From Microbispora triticiradicis (lineage in GTDB: Bacteria; Actinomycetota; Actinomycetes; Streptosporangiales; Streptosporangiaceae): DNA of 64,000 nucleotides. Under the pieces are notes generated by a model. That model searched no databases. It saw only the letters and a list, made by a program, of their open reading frames with translations, and had not been told where the DNA came from. The position numbers were made by a program, and so were the translations under genes. The stretch is from positions 124,001-188,000 of the forward strand of contig QFZU02000063.1 in assembly GCA_003260025.2 (NCBI GenBank), read 5' to 3'. Positions 43,790 through 53,056 of this stretch are shown here, piece after piece (within the stretch, counting starts at the first letter, position 1; every line of letters starts with the position of its first letter).

Positions 43790-44694
43790 TGCTGTAGCTC
43801 CTTGATCTTTTCCTTGAGAAGTGCACGTGTATCGTCGGGGCTGAGCGCCCGCTCCCACAAATCGGTGAAGACCTGGGTGTAGCGCCCGACGTCCGCCTCG
43901 TCGTCGAAGTACACCGAACTGGCCATGGTCTCCACCCATGCGACGGCACGGGCGGCTTCGGGGAAGTGCATGAGCACGAAGGGGCCCGCCATCCCGGGGT
44001 GGCATCCAATCGAGTCCGGCAGGACCCGGATTGCGTTTCGGGGTCGCTCGGATTCGGCGAGCAGCCGCTCCATCTGTGTCTGAGTCACCGCCCGATCTCC
44101 GACGATGAGGCGGAGCGCGCCCTCGTCGATGAGAGCGCGGAAGTCCTTGAGCGCGCCGTCCGACATCTGCTGCTGCCGGTCCATGCGAACGTCTACGAGG
44201 GCTCTGACCTCCGCGGGCCTCAGTTCGGGACGCATGCCGGCGATCACAATCCGGGCGTAGTCCGCAGTCTGGAGGAGCCCCGGAATGAGAGTTCTCTCGT
44301 AGTTGAAGAGTGCGGCGGCCCGACGCTCCATTTTCAGGAAACCTTCGAACTGCATGGGGCCGAGCAGCGCCTCGTTTCGCCGCCACAGCGCAGGGCGTGG
44401 TCGGCCGGTCGGCATTGTGTCCGCGTTTACAAGCTGCAGGATCTCGGAGCGTTCGTTGGCGTCGGCCTGATAGCAGTCCAACAGGGCCTCGGCCAGCTCG
44501 CGCGAGACCCGGCGTCGTCGACCTCGCTCCAGCCTGCTCAGGCCGCTCTTGTCGATCCTTATGCCGCGTTCGCGCAGCACCGGGTGCCCGGCGACATCGC
44601 CCTGCGTCATGTTACGGCGCTCGCGCAATTCTTCGAAGCGTAGCCCGACCTCACTGACGAGCAGCGACCATGGCGGTTGCTTCATTTCCGGCAC
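43786..44694 (-). CDS. XRE-family regulator with DUF5753
   Basis: 302 residues. N-terminal helix-turn-helix (FEELRERRNMTQGDVAGHP; IDKSGLSRLERGRRRRVS), then DUF5753 (FEGFLKMERRAAALFNYERT; IPGLLQTADYARIVI). Start could also be the ATG at 44685. Pairs with the overlapping DUF397 gene. Divergent from the gene at 44893 across about 200 bp. Typical of development or signalling regulators. Confidence 0.9.
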   Translation of the reverse strand: MPEMKQPPWSLLVSEVGLRFEELRERRNMTQGDVAGHPVLRERGIRIDKSGLSRLERGRRRRVSRELAEALLDCYQADANERSEILQLVNADTMPTGRPRPALWRRNEALLGPMQFEGFLKMERRAAALFNYERTLIPGLLQTADYARIVIAGMRPELRPAEVRALVDVRMDRQQQMSDGALKDFRALIDEGALRLIVGDRAVTQTQMERLLAESERPRNAIRVLPDSIGCHPGMAGPFVLMHFPEAARAVAWVETMASSVYFDDEADVGRYTQVFTDLWERALSPDDTRALLKEKIKELQQ

Positions 44695-44892
44695 GGGGGC
44701 CAGTGTGGCGGCTCTCCACGGGTCGTTACAACCATCTATCGAGCAATTTGCTCGACCATGTTGCTAAGCCCATATGGAGGGGGGATCCTGACCGGGGCAC
44801 AGTGGGCGGGGGAGGCCGTTGCTCCATCTGGCACCTGCCGCTCTTGCGCCGCTGGACACCTGTCCGACGTTCGACTCGGGAGGATTGACGCG

Positions 44893-46398
44893 ATGCCCCG
44901 CCCCACGTTGTTCCGCCTCCTGGTCCAGGAGCGCCACTGGGACAACTGGGCGGTGTTCTGCGACCACTTCGAGGAGGCGGCACGAGCGCTCGCCAAGGAG
45001 GCTCGTGATCCTCGGCTTGCGAGCGTCACAGTGGCTCGGCGCACCTTCGACCGTTGGTTCGCCGGCGACTGGTACGGGCGCCCGCAGAAGGACGCGGCGC
45101 GGGTGCTGGAGCGTCTCCTGGGTTTTCCCCGGACGGAGCTGTTCGCGCCGGCGCCGGATGTCCTTGAAGCCCGAAAGACGGTCCACGACCGCGGCGGCCT
45201 ACGGGCGTCCATCGAAATCGGCCAGCGATGGCCCACGTCGCGGCTGTTCCTGTCCGCAGCAGATGATGTCGCGGACTCTTGGGAACTGGCGGGCCGCAAG
45301 GTCCTGGACGGCACCACCTCCGCTGTCCACTTCCTTCCGGCGGTACGGCGCGATGACGAGGTGACTCTTCATCCTCCGGACCCTGGAGCCCTTGCGAGGT
45401 TCCTCCGGCAGGCTCGGCGTGGCCTGGTCGTCGGGGTGGAGGAGCACGACAACGACCTGCGTCTCTACGTGATCGACTCCGTGAACGCCCGCAAGAACCT
45501 GGCCGCCTTCACCCCACAGGATGAAGGACTTGCGGTCCCCGCTGCCCACGAGCTTGACGACCTGACGTACGGCATTCTGTGGTCCTTGGTGCAGCTCGAC
45601 GACGGGCTCCTTGCAGACGACCAGGTTCTGGATGAAGAGCAGCAGGTGCTCAAGACCTATCTGCAGCTTCCACGCTCGGCGCCCAGCCGAATGACACTGC
45701 CTTTGCTCACGTCGGTCGGCGCGAGATGGCTCGGCTCCTCGTTCTGCGCGCAGCACATCCAACGTCATCTCGATGGAGCGCCGGAACCGCCGATGTTCTG
45801 GACCAGAGAGCAGACGGGTGAGGAGGCGGCTGCTTGGCTGTTCTTCCGGCATAAGATCGCCTACCTGCGCGGCCTTCGGCAGCGGTTCGGTGGCGCGGCC
45901 AGCCCGCTGGCGCGGACGTTCTGCATCCCGGAGAACGAAATCGCCCGCACCGGCCGCTATGAGCGCGTGCTGCTGTTTCTGGCTATCGCGCTTATGGAGA
46001 TGTACGGCATCCGCGTCCAGGTCACGACGCACCCCGAGTACTCCGCCGTTGACGGGTTCGCGCTGGTGCCCGGCGAGCGCGCGATCGTGGCGAACTGGGT
46101 GCGTACCGAAGCACTTTGGGTGGCGGACATCACCACTGGACGGGCTGACCTGCGTAGCTACCACGAGGCCGTCAGGGACGCTGCCGAGCAGAGCATCCTG
46201 CAGGGCCCCGACCCCGAGACGAGGCTGCGCGCTCTGGCTGGTTATCTCGACCTGGACTGGAAATGGGTCACCAATCGGTGCAATGACCTGGGTGATTGCG
46301 GCTTTGCCAACGTGGTGAGGCCGCGCAGCAGACTGATCAGCATCGACGCCCTTGATGAGGTGCTGCGCTTTCTTGGAAGCCTTGCCCCCGATCGTTAG
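44893..46398 (+). CDS. Conserved actinomycete protein with HTH-like N-terminus
   Basis: 501 residues from ATG 44893 with GGGAGG upstream; the open frame extends further but lacks a site. N-terminal LFRLLVQERHWDNWAVFCDH and SVTVARRTFDRWFAGDWYGR look like a DNA- or partner-binding helical domain. A middle region and a C-terminal part (MEMYGIRVQVTTHPEYSAVD; GFALVPGERAIVANWVR) follow. Similar proteins occur singly in streptomycetes, function unknown to me. Confidence 0.6.
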   Translation: MPRPTLFRLLVQERHWDNWAVFCDHFEEAARALAKEARDPRLASVTVARRTFDRWFAGDWYGRPQKDAARVLERLLGFPRTELFAPAPDVLEARKTVHDRGGLRASIEIGQRWPTSRLFLSAADDVADSWELAGRKVLDGTTSAVHFLPAVRRDDEVTLHPPDPGALARFLRQARRGLVVGVEEHDNDLRLYVIDSVNARKNLAAFTPQDEGLAVPAAHELDDLTYGILWSLVQLDDGLLADDQVLDEEQQVLKTYLQLPRSAPSRMTLPLLTSVGARWLGSSFCAQHIQRHLDGAPEPPMFWTREQTGEEAAAWLFFRHKIAYLRGLRQRFGGAASPLARTFCIPENEIARTGRYERVLLFLAIALMEMYGIRVQVTTHPEYSAVDGFALVPGERAIVANWVRTEALWVADITTGRADLRSYHEAVRDAAEQSILQGPDPETRLRALAGYLDLDWKWVTNRCNDLGDCGFANVVRPRSRLISIDALDEVLRFLGSLAPDR

Positions 46399-46452
46399 GC
46401 CCGCAAGGCTGACCCTGTCCAGCAGTCGGCCCCTCCCAGAGAAAGGCACCCT

Positions 46453-47439
46453 GTGCCAGACAAGAGCCGCATCCTGGTGGTCACCCTCGGCGGCACCATC
46501 GCGATGACCAAAACCTCCGGTGAGACCGGCGGAGTGACGCCACGCCTGACCGGAGCCGACCTTGTCGCCGCGGTGCCCGGTCTGGGTGAAGGGGCCGCGA
46601 TCAGCGTCGAGGACTTCCGCCGGGTCCCAGGCGCGTCGCTCACCGTGGACGACATCGCCGAGCTTGCCGAGCGACTTCGCAAAGCCGCGGCCACCGGCTC
46701 GGACGGCTTCGTAGTCACACAGGGAACCGACACCCTGGAAGAGGCCGCCTTCCTGCTGGACCTTCTCTACGACGCCGACGCGCCCCTCGTGCTGACCGGG
46801 GCAATGCGCAACGCCGCCATGCCGGGGGCCGACGGGCCGGCAAACCTGCTGGCGGCGGTGCGCACCGCCGCCAGCACCGATGCTCGCGGCCTGGGAGCAC
46901 TCGTGGTGTTCGCCGATGAGATTCACGCGGCACGCCACGTCCGGAAGGTCCACTCCACCAGCATCGCCGCCTTCGCCTCACCGGGCGCCGGTTCCATCGG
47001 ACATGTGATCGAAGGGGTTCCGCGGCTGCACTTCACACCCGAACGTCACCGCGCAGTGCCGCCGCCGGTACGGCTGGCCACCGTCGAGATCGTACACACG
47101 ACCCTGGGGGGCGACAGCTGGGTGCTCGACGGCCTCGCGGGCCGCGCGAATGGTGCAGTCATCGCGGCATTCGGTGCCGGCCACGTGCCGCAGACCTGGG
47201 TCGAGCCTCTCCAGCGGCTGGCCGAGCGCATTCCGGTGGTGCTCGCCTCCCGGACCGGTGCAGGCAGCGTCCTCTCCGGCACCTACGCCTTCCCCGGCTC
47301 CGAAAGCGACCTGCTGGCCCGTGGACTGATCAGCGCCGGCCCGCTGGATCCGTACAAGGCGCGGCTGCTGCTCCTGGCCCAGTTGCGGGCAGGAGCCGAC
47401 CGCGCGTCGGTCGAGTCCGCGTTCGCCGAACGCTGCTGA
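46453..47439 (+). CDS. Asparaginase-family amidohydrolase
   Basis: 328 residues. Both catalytic threonine motifs are present: VVTLGGTIAM with the nucleophile Thr, and VVTQGTDTLEEAA with Thr-Asp. GPANLLAAVRTAAS and RKVHSTSIAAFASP follow the asparaginase fold. It hydrolyses L-asparagine to aspartate and ammonia, or a related amide. GTG start; GAGAAAGGCACC upstream. No signal peptide, so a cytoplasmic enzyme. Confidence 0.88.
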   Translation: MPDKSRILVVTLGGTIAMTKTSGETGGVTPRLTGADLVAAVPGLGEGAAISVEDFRRVPGASLTVDDIAELAERLRKAAATGSDGFVVTQGTDTLEEAAFLLDLLYDADAPLVLTGAMRNAAMPGADGPANLLAAVRTAASTDARGLGALVVFADEIHAARHVRKVHSTSIAAFASPGAGSIGHVIEGVPRLHFTPERHRAVPPPVRLATVEIVHTTLGGDSWVLDGLAGRANGAVIAAFGAGHVPQTWVEPLQRLAERIPVVLASRTGAGSVLSGTYAFPGSESDLLARGLISAGPLDPYKARLLLLAQLRAGADRASVESAFAERC

Positions 47440-47464
47440 TCACACTTACGAGGAGGAGATCCGC

Positions 47465-47944
47465 ATGCGCGCCATCCAGTTCAGCCGGGGACGGGAGTTC
47501 ATCTTCGCCATTGACCACGGGGAAGACTTCTTCACCTCACTGGAGAAGCTCTGCGTCGAGCACGAGATCCGCGCCGGCTACATCCCCACCTTCATTGGAG
47601 GGTTCAGCTCCGCCAAGCTGGTCGGCACCTGCGGCCCTTTGGAGCGTCCAGAGGCCCCACTGTGGGATCACGTCGAAGTGAAGACGCTCGAGGTGCTCGG
47701 CGGCGGAACGCTGGCCTGGGATACCGACAGGGACTGCCTGGCGCCGCACATCCACGTCTCCGCCGGGCTGAAAGCCGACTCCGCCGACGGACGAACCAGC
47801 CACCTGCTCGCTGCTCAGGTGCAGTTCATCGCCGAGCTCGTCATCGTGGAGATCACGTATCCCCCCCTGACCCGCCCCCGACAGCCGAACCTGTTCGACG
47901 TCCCGCTGCTCACTTTCGGACAGCAGCCGCAAAGACCCAGGTAG
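47465..47944 (+). CDS. PPC/DUF296-domain protein
   Basis: 159 residues. Begins FSRGREFIFAIDHGEDFFTS and has GYIPTFIGGFSSAKLVG and APHIHVSAGLKADSADG, as in PPC proteins (the plant and prokaryote conserved domain of AHL proteins). The HIH pair may bind metal. Strong site GAGGAGGAGAT, 25 bp after the asparaginase, so an operon is likely. Function of prokaryotic PPC proteins is unclear. Confidence 0.85.
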   Translation: MRAIQFSRGREFIFAIDHGEDFFTSLEKLCVEHEIRAGYIPTFIGGFSSAKLVGTCGPLERPEAPLWDHVEVKTLEVLGGGTLAWDTDRDCLAPHIHVSAGLKADSADGRTSHLLAAQVQFIAELVIVEITYPPLTRPRQPNLFDVPLLTFGQQPQRPR

Positions 47945-48034
47945 CGGGCTATTCGCGTCTATGGCCCTGTTTCGCTCGGCGATCCCCCTTCCTAAGTCGA
48001 GGTCGCGGATGCCCAATATCCTCCGCATAGCGGG

Positions 48035-48040
48035 CATAAT
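48035..48040 (+). promoter_or_regulatory. -10 box of a leaderless gene
   Basis: CATAAT ends 6 bp before the GTG at 48047 and no Shine-Dalgarno sequence is present, as expected for a leaderless transcript. Confidence 0.4.
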
Positions 48041-48046
48041 GGCGGG

Positions 48047-49060
48047 GTGGGAGAGGTCGATCACCCTACGTCGCCTGGCGCGTGCCTGCTAGTAGAGGGG
48101 CCCGAAGATGTGCAGCTTCTGCGCCACGTGCTTGCATATGTGGACATACCGTTCACGGTCAAGTACGTCGGTAGTGATATAGCGCGCACACGCCCCCTGT
48201 TGGAGAGGCTCGCCGGCCACAAGTTGATCATTGTCTCTATCATGGGCCAGCTACCCCCTGCCGAGGTCATATCAACAATCGCGGAGGTGTCCCGCACCAC
48301 AAGGCCGGTGCTTCTTCTGGCCGCGGATCGAGTGATCACGGCAGAATGGCCCGCAGCTCTGCATAACCTTCCCGTGGTCTTCGCTGACGGTGACCCTGAG
48401 GCTATCGGTAAGCGACTTCGCGCGACGGTCCAACTCCTGGTCGGCGACTATGAGAGAGATTTCGAGAAGGCGGTTGCAGCCCAAGTTCGGGCCGCACGAG
48501 CCAAGGAACCCGGCTACGGCGTAGATATAGAACAATTAGAGCCCACTCAAATCTCCCCTGGAAATGACTTAGAAAGATTTGAGCCTGCAAGTGCGCTCGT
48601 CGACCACTCCGAGGCAAGCCTCAGTCAACTCGTGGTCCAGGCAAGGGAGGATTCCGGTTCATTTCTAGAGCGGAAATTCGGAGTCTGGATTGTTCAGGAT
48701 CTCGGGAATCGGGCCCTGGAGGTTCCCAGCGATGCCTCCAGTAGAGCAGTACTGGCTCCGCCGCCCAGGCCTTGGGATGCGGCGATCTGGGTTGACGCGC
48801 TCGGCTCCCCCAGCTTCAACCCCGTCCTTGTGAAGTACGGCCGCAATGAAATACAAAAATTCGACCTGCAGGAAAGCATGTTCGACCTGGATCTGCTTTT
48901 CGGCATCTTCATCCACGATGATGGCGAGCCGGAATGGGAGATCGGCAACGACGCCATCGTCGTCAGTATCGGGATCCACCAACTGGCGCACTACAGCAAG
49001 CGCCAATTCCGCAAGCTTATGATGGAAACCCGCGACAGGCTGGTGCTCAGCCAGTCATGA
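48047..49060 (+). CDS. Putative defence-pair protein with nuclease-like C-terminus
   Basis: 337 residues. The N-terminal 125 residues alternate strand and helix: CLLVEGPEDVQLLRHVLAYV, IIVSIMGQLPPAEVI, PVLLLAADRV and PVVFADGDPEA, a Rossmann/receiver-like pattern but without a clear phosphoacceptor. The C-terminal part contains WDAAIWVDALGSPSFNPVLV followed by Lys, possibly a PD-(D/E)XK core with Asp and Lys, then MFDLDLLFGIFIHDDGEPEW. Clearly AT-richer than neighbours and overlapping the next gene by 4 bp (ATGA). Confidence 0.5.
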   Translation: MGEVDHPTSPGACLLVEGPEDVQLLRHVLAYVDIPFTVKYVGSDIARTRPLLERLAGHKLIIVSIMGQLPPAEVISTIAEVSRTTRPVLLLAADRVITAEWPAALHNLPVVFADGDPEAIGKRLRATVQLLVGDYERDFEKAVAAQVRAARAKEPGYGVDIEQLEPTQISPGNDLERFEPASALVDHSEASLSQLVVQAREDSGSFLERKFGVWIVQDLGNRALEVPSDASSRAVLAPPPRPWDAAIWVDALGSPSFNPVLVKYGRNEIQKFDLQESMFDLDLLFGIFIHDDGEPEWEIGNDAIVVSIGIHQLAHYSKRQFRKLMMETRDRLVLSQS

Positions 49061-49587
49061 GTATGACCTTTGCGGCGCGTCTACAGTTTGCCCTTAGCCA
49101 GCTGGATCAAGCGCCCAACACCACCGGCAAGGGAATGCGTCTGCAGAAGGTCATGGAGCTGGTGATCAGTGCGGCCCCTGGATTCACGCTCGTTGACCGC
49201 AACAAACTGGACATGCCCAAGAGTGCGGAAATCGATTTGTGGATATCCCATGACAGGCGGCCCGTCATACCTTTCATCGATCCACTCGTCCCGATCGAGT
49301 GCAAGAACGAAAACGGAAAGGCTTCGGCCAGCCAGATCCGAGATTTTGCTGGAAAGATCCAGGCAACGGGCGGGTCAGACGGCCTGCTCGTGGCCCGCAA
49401 GGGCCTATCTGGGGAAGGCCTCGAAAGTGCGCATAACGCGATTCATGGCTTTCTGAACAACGGCATCAGAATCCTCGTCCTGACCGGCAATGACTTATCC
49501 AAGATGCGCAAACCTAGTGACTTCGCACCTCTCCTGAAAGAGCGCTACGTAGAGCTCCGACTCAATCGCACCTACGTCACTTTGTAG
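49057..49587 (+). CDS. PD-(D/E)XK restriction endonuclease-like protein
   Basis: 176 residues from ATG 49057. AEIDLWISHDRR followed by PLVPIECKNENGKASASQ gives the Asp...Glu-x-Lys core of PD-(D/E)XK nucleases, then IRDFAGKIQATGGSDGLLVA as in Mrr-like enzymes that cut near their binding site. MRLQKVMELVISAAPGFTLV before the core is the usual helix. Coupled to the upstream gene; together they look like a two-gene restriction or abortive-infection module (inference). Confidence 0.65.
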   Translation: MSMTFAARLQFALSQLDQAPNTTGKGMRLQKVMELVISAAPGFTLVDRNKLDMPKSAEIDLWISHDRRPVIPFIDPLVPIECKNENGKASASQIRDFAGKIQATGGSDGLLVARKGLSGEGLESAHNAIHGFLNNGIRILVLTGNDLSKMRKPSDFAPLLKERYVELRLNRTYVTL

Positions 49588-49736
49588 CTGATGCAAGGCG
49601 CGCTTTCCTGAGCTGGCCAGTGTGCACGGAAGTGGATGCGTTTGTGGCGCGGCAGCCAGCCGTGGTGCCCTTGCCCATGTACTCGCACTTCCCTCAACGG
49701 GGCAATTTGCAGGCGGCTCAGCGGGTCGTTGTTGAT

Positions 49737-50936
49737 TTAGGGGGCCAGCTCAGGTCGGGCGGCGACGGTGTCGCGTAAGAAGCTGAGCTTGGAGTAGAAC
49801 GTGTGCTGCTCAGTCAAGCCGCTTGTCGCAAGGTGGTCCGAGAGCCAGTGGTCGATGCGTTCCATCTCCCGCAGTACCTCATCTTCGTCATGCTCCAGAA
49901 GGCTCCGCGAGCGCCGGTACTCCAGCTCACACTGCGACAGGACCACCTCGGGTGCCGCCATAAGGGAGCAGTGATCGAAGAAGATGCCATAGACGTGCCC
50001 GGTGCGCATCGACTCGCACTGGACGTCGTAGCGGACGCGCCGGAAGGGCGGCATGGCCCGCACCTGGAGGCCGAGTCCTGAGCGCAGGTACTCTCCGAAG
50101 CCGTCTGGAGCAACCTCGATATCGGTGTACAGCTGCTCGCGGCGTGCGAAGGCGTCCTCCGCATACCACTTGCGCTTCAGCACGTGCTTCCCGTCGACGG
50201 TGGGGATGAAAGACGCGTAACCGCGTTCCGCATCGGGGGCTGTGACCTCGAAAAGGTGGTTCTCGAAGGAGTAAATCTGGAATTCGTCACGGTACTCCGG
50301 CCGACAGCCGGGCAGCTCGCCGTAACGGAGAGCCTTCAGCAGCTCCATCGAGGCCGCCCAGATGTCCGTGCCCAGCGCCAGGTTGTACTTGTACTCCAGT
50401 TCTGTGCCCGCGAAATGGGTGTGGAAGTACCTCAGGTGGTTGTTGAGCCGGAGCGCCGACGTCCTGTGCGCGGCCAGCATCGGGTCCAGCCAGCGCAGCG
50501 CTTCCACCGAGCCTCCGCCGACCGGCTCGCGAGTGACGCGGACGAAGCAGGCGTCCTCGGGGTGGAACCGGATCTGCGCGTACGCGTGGTATCCGTCAGG
50601 GTGTTCGGCCAGGTAGCACAGCGGTACCAGACCAGGAGCGGCGGCCTCGCCGATCATCTCGCGCAGAGCCGCGCCGGCCATGGCGTCGGGCAGCAGGGCA
50701 CTGCCCTCGATCAGGCCGCCTCCGAGCGGGGTGCTTTCTGCGGTCAGGGCGGTGACCTGGCACATACCGAGCGCGTCCCACCTCACGACTACCGTGATGC
50801 TCGGGACGCAGACCTCCTGCGAAGGCACCCGGACCAGGACGATCGGTTCGTCCGGGCGGCGGGGCGCGATCCCATTCAGCAGATGGACTCCTCCCAGGAC
50901 GACCCAGGTGCCTCGCGGCTGCGCGTCATTGTCCAT
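49737..50936 (-). CDS. Uncharacterised protein with CYTH-like C-terminal region
   Basis: 399 residues. From about residue 175 the charged strands needed for a CYTH/triphosphate tunnel are visible: TELEYKYNL (ExExK), GKHVLKRKWY (KxRK) and SQCELEYRRSR (ExEYxR). The first 170 residues are not recognised. CYTH proteins hydrolyse triphosphates or make cAMP. GGAGGAGG lies at a good distance before the ATG. Divergent from the Nudix gene at 51085. Confidence 0.5.
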   Translation of the reverse strand: MDNDAQPRGTWVVLGGVHLLNGIAPRRPDEPIVLVRVPSQEVCVPSITVVVRWDALGMCQVTALTAESTPLGGGLIEGSALLPDAMAGAALREMIGEAAAPGLVPLCYLAEHPDGYHAYAQIRFHPEDACFVRVTREPVGGGSVEALRWLDPMLAAHRTSALRLNNHLRYFHTHFAGTELEYKYNLALGTDIWAASMELLKALRYGELPGCRPEYRDEFQIYSFENHLFEVTAPDAERGYASFIPTVDGKHVLKRKWYAEDAFARREQLYTDIEVAPDGFGEYLRSGLGLQVRAMPPFRRVRYDVQCESMRTGHVYGIFFDHCSLMAAPEVVLSQCELEYRRSRSLLEHDEDEVLREMERIDHWLSDHLATSGLTEQHTFYSKLSFLRDTVAARPELAP

Positions 50937-51084
50937 GGCTGGTGCCTCCTCCAGGAGCGGGCACGTCAGCGTGCCTCTCGATGTCGTCGCTCTGGTTTCC
51001 GCTCGCCGCCTACACGGTGCGCGCCCGGAGGGTCATCCGGCCGCATCCACGGACCGAGCCGGGTGGCGGCATAGGGTGTGGCGG

Positions 51085-51615
51085 GTGACTCACGGTGTGC
51101 CTGGACAAGTGACCTTGGACGCGGCGATCGCTGATGCTCGCCTCGCTGTACTGGAGTTCGACGACGCTCGGGCCTGGCTGAATCGGGCCCGTCAAAGGCC
51201 AATGGAGCCGCTGGCGGCGGAGGTCTGGGTGACCGACCCCACCTGCAAGCACGTCCTGCTTGTGAGGCATCGCTGGCGAGGTTGGGTGCCGCCCGGAGGC
51301 AAGGTCGAGCCAGGTGAGACACCACGAGCCGCCGCGTCCCGCGAGCTCGCTGAGGAGACCGGTCTGCGGGCTGAGCTGCTGCCAGTTCCGGCGGCGGTAT
51401 CCGTACGTTCCTACCGTGCGGACTGGTCGCCGACGCTGGGCCTGTCGTATGCCGCGATCATCGACCGTGATGTCCCGCTCCACGGACAGAGCGGCCAGCC
51501 GCCGAAGTGGTTCCAACTCGGCGACGAGTGGGAGAGCGTCTTCCCCGAGGATCGCGACCGTATCCAGATGCACGCGCGCAGCCTGGCGGCCGAGCACCTG
51601 GGCGAGGTGGGCTGA
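51085..51615 (+). CDS. Nudix hydrolase
   Basis: 176 residues from GTG 51085 (GTG 51076 possible). The Nudix box GGKVEPGETPRAAASRELAE continues as ETGL and fits the consensus. VLLVRHRWRGWVPP precedes it. TAGGGT (51072-51077) ends 7 bp before the start and there is no ribosome site, suggesting a leaderless mRNA. Converges with another Nudix gene 20 bp away. Confidence 0.8.
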   Translation: MTHGVPGQVTLDAAIADARLAVLEFDDARAWLNRARQRPMEPLAAEVWVTDPTCKHVLLVRHRWRGWVPPGGKVEPGETPRAAASRELAEETGLRAELLPVPAAVSVRSYRADWSPTLGLSYAAIIDRDVPLHGQSGQPPKWFQLGDEWESVFPEDRDRIQMHARSLAAEHLGEVG

Positions 51616-51635
51616 GCCCCGTCGCGGACTATCCA

Positions 51636-52169
51636 TCAGATGATCTTGTCGATCTGGGCGAGGACGTCGTATGGCAGCGTCAGAAGCCGAAGGTCGTGCA
51701 GGAAGCGGGCCCATACCGGCGTCAGCCCAGGTTGCTCCCTGAACTCCGGTTCGCTGATATGCCCGGTGGCGTAGGCAGCGGTGCGTTGCGCGTACCGCTG
51801 GAGCTGATCAGGGTGTATCCATTGGGGAGCGCGTACCTCTCGAGCGGACGGGCGGAGTGGACCGGTTGTCTGAGCCTGGTAGATCCACCAGCGGTGGCCG
51901 ACTTCGCCGCTGATCGAGCGACGGCACCGGTTGAGCCGCCATGCGGTCAGCAGCAGGTCGAGGTGGGTGACTGCCATGCCTACTTCTTCGGCGACCTCCG
52001 CGATCGCGGCCTGCTCGGGGCTGCCGTGCTGGTCGATGTGACCGGCAACGGGGGCGATACCGGGGGGTGGCGTCCCCCGTTCGAACATCAGGAGTCCGGC
52101 CGGCGAGGAGATGAGCACCCCGACGCTTGTGCGGTCGCAAAGTGTGTCGGGGAAAGCCAGTGCGGTCAT
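51636..52169 (-). CDS. Degenerate Nudix-fold protein
   Basis: 177 residues from ATG 52169, overlapping the methyltransferase stop as ATGA. GHIDQHGSPEQAAIAEVAEE corresponds to the Nudix box, but the first Glu is Gly and the Arg of REUXEE is Ala, while the EE metal pair is kept. Either a weak hydrolase or a ligand-binding relative. Last gene of the queE operon. Confidence 0.75.
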   Translation of the reverse strand: MTALAFPDTLCDRTSVGVLISSPAGLLMFERGTPPPGIAPVAGHIDQHGSPEQAAIAEVAEEVGMAVTHLDLLLTAWRLNRCRRSISGEVGHRWWIYQAQTTGPLRPSAREVRAPQWIHPDQLQRYAQRTAAYATGHISEPEFREQPGLTPVWARFLHDLRLLTLPYDVLAQIDKII

Positions 52170-53005
52170 GGCTTCTCCCCAGGCCGTTGGGCGACGACGA
52201 CGAGCCAACTCGTCACGATCGGAGCTTCGGGGGTGGTCAGGGCATACGCCTTATCCAGGATCTCCAGGCGCTGCTCGTGGGTGAAGTCGCCGACGGGCCG
52301 GGCGAAGATCGGGATCGAGAGCCATGCCTTCTTCTCCGCCATGGTGCTGTGCTGAGCGGTGACCTCGGTGTCCAGGACGGTCAGCCCTGCGGCGGCTAGG
52401 TGCTCGGTGGCGGCCTCCAGTGACAGCTTGGGTTGTGCCTCCATGGCTAGGGGCGGCGTGTGACCGTACTCGCGGACGGCGATCTGGTGGATCAGTGTGG
52501 TGAGCGAGGGGCCAGTGTGCGCGGTCTTCTCGTCCGGGTGGGCGACTCCCGCGAAGCCACCGCCGACGTTGAACACGAACCGGCCGCCGGGCCGCAGAAC
52601 GCTCCGAACCGCGGTGAACACGGCCGGGACGTCGGTCTTCCAGATCGCCGAGTTACACACCACGGCGTCGACCATGCGGGGGACGTGCTCAGCGAGCTCC
52701 TCGGCCTGGGCGGTGACCCATGACAGGCGCGGGTCGGTCACGGTACGTCGACCAACTCGCTGCATGGCGGCGGCGTTGTCCAGGGAGATGACCTGGGCCT
52801 CGGCTGGGACCAGGGCGAGGACCGCCTCGGCGGTGGCGCCGGCTCCGCCGCACAGGTCGACCACCAGGCGGCTGACGGAGAGGCCTGCGCGCCGGGCCAG
52901 GTCGCGGCTGGTAGCGCCGTACATGGGGAAGTCGCGGGTGAAGGCGGCGTACGCCTCCGCGGTGGTGTCTTCGTCCCAGCCGAGAAGGGCGTCCTGGGGT
53001 GCCAT
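52166..53005 (-). CDS. Class I SAM-dependent methyltransferase
   Basis: 279 residues. Motif I VVDLCGGAGATAEAVLALVP, motif II ISLDNAAAMQ, motif IV DAVVCNSAIWKTD and LRPGGRFVFNVGGGF give a complete Rossmann-type AdoMet fold. Substrate unknown; context in an operon with 7-deazaguanine genes makes a base or nucleoside plausible. GAGGTACAGC precedes the ATG, 50 bp after the DUF2797 gene. Confidence 0.8.
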   Translation of the reverse strand: MAPQDALLGWDEDTTAEAYAAFTRDFPMYGATSRDLARRAGLSVSRLVVDLCGGAGATAEAVLALVPAEAQVISLDNAAAMQRVGRRTVTDPRLSWVTAQAEELAEHVPRMVDAVVCNSAIWKTDVPAVFTAVRSVLRPGGRFVFNVGGGFAGVAHPDEKTAHTGPSLTTLIHQIAVREYGHTPPLAMEAQPKLSLEAATEHLAAAGLTVLDTEVTAQHSTMAEKKAWLSIPIFARPVGDFTHEQRLEILDKAYALTTPEAPIVTSWLVVVAQRPGEKP

Positions 53006-53056
53006 GCTGTACCTCGCTTTGGGGAGAAGAGTCGCGCTCGGTCGCAGGGCTGAGGT

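Noticed and set aside
45199-46953. 584-residue reverse open frame
   Set aside because: Overlaps two well-supported forward genes and reads as a low-complexity codon-bias shadow.
48047-48450. TOPRIM domain (OLD-like) in the first defence-pair protein
   Set aside because: The strand-helix pattern fits superficially but the DxD of TOPRIM is not seen.
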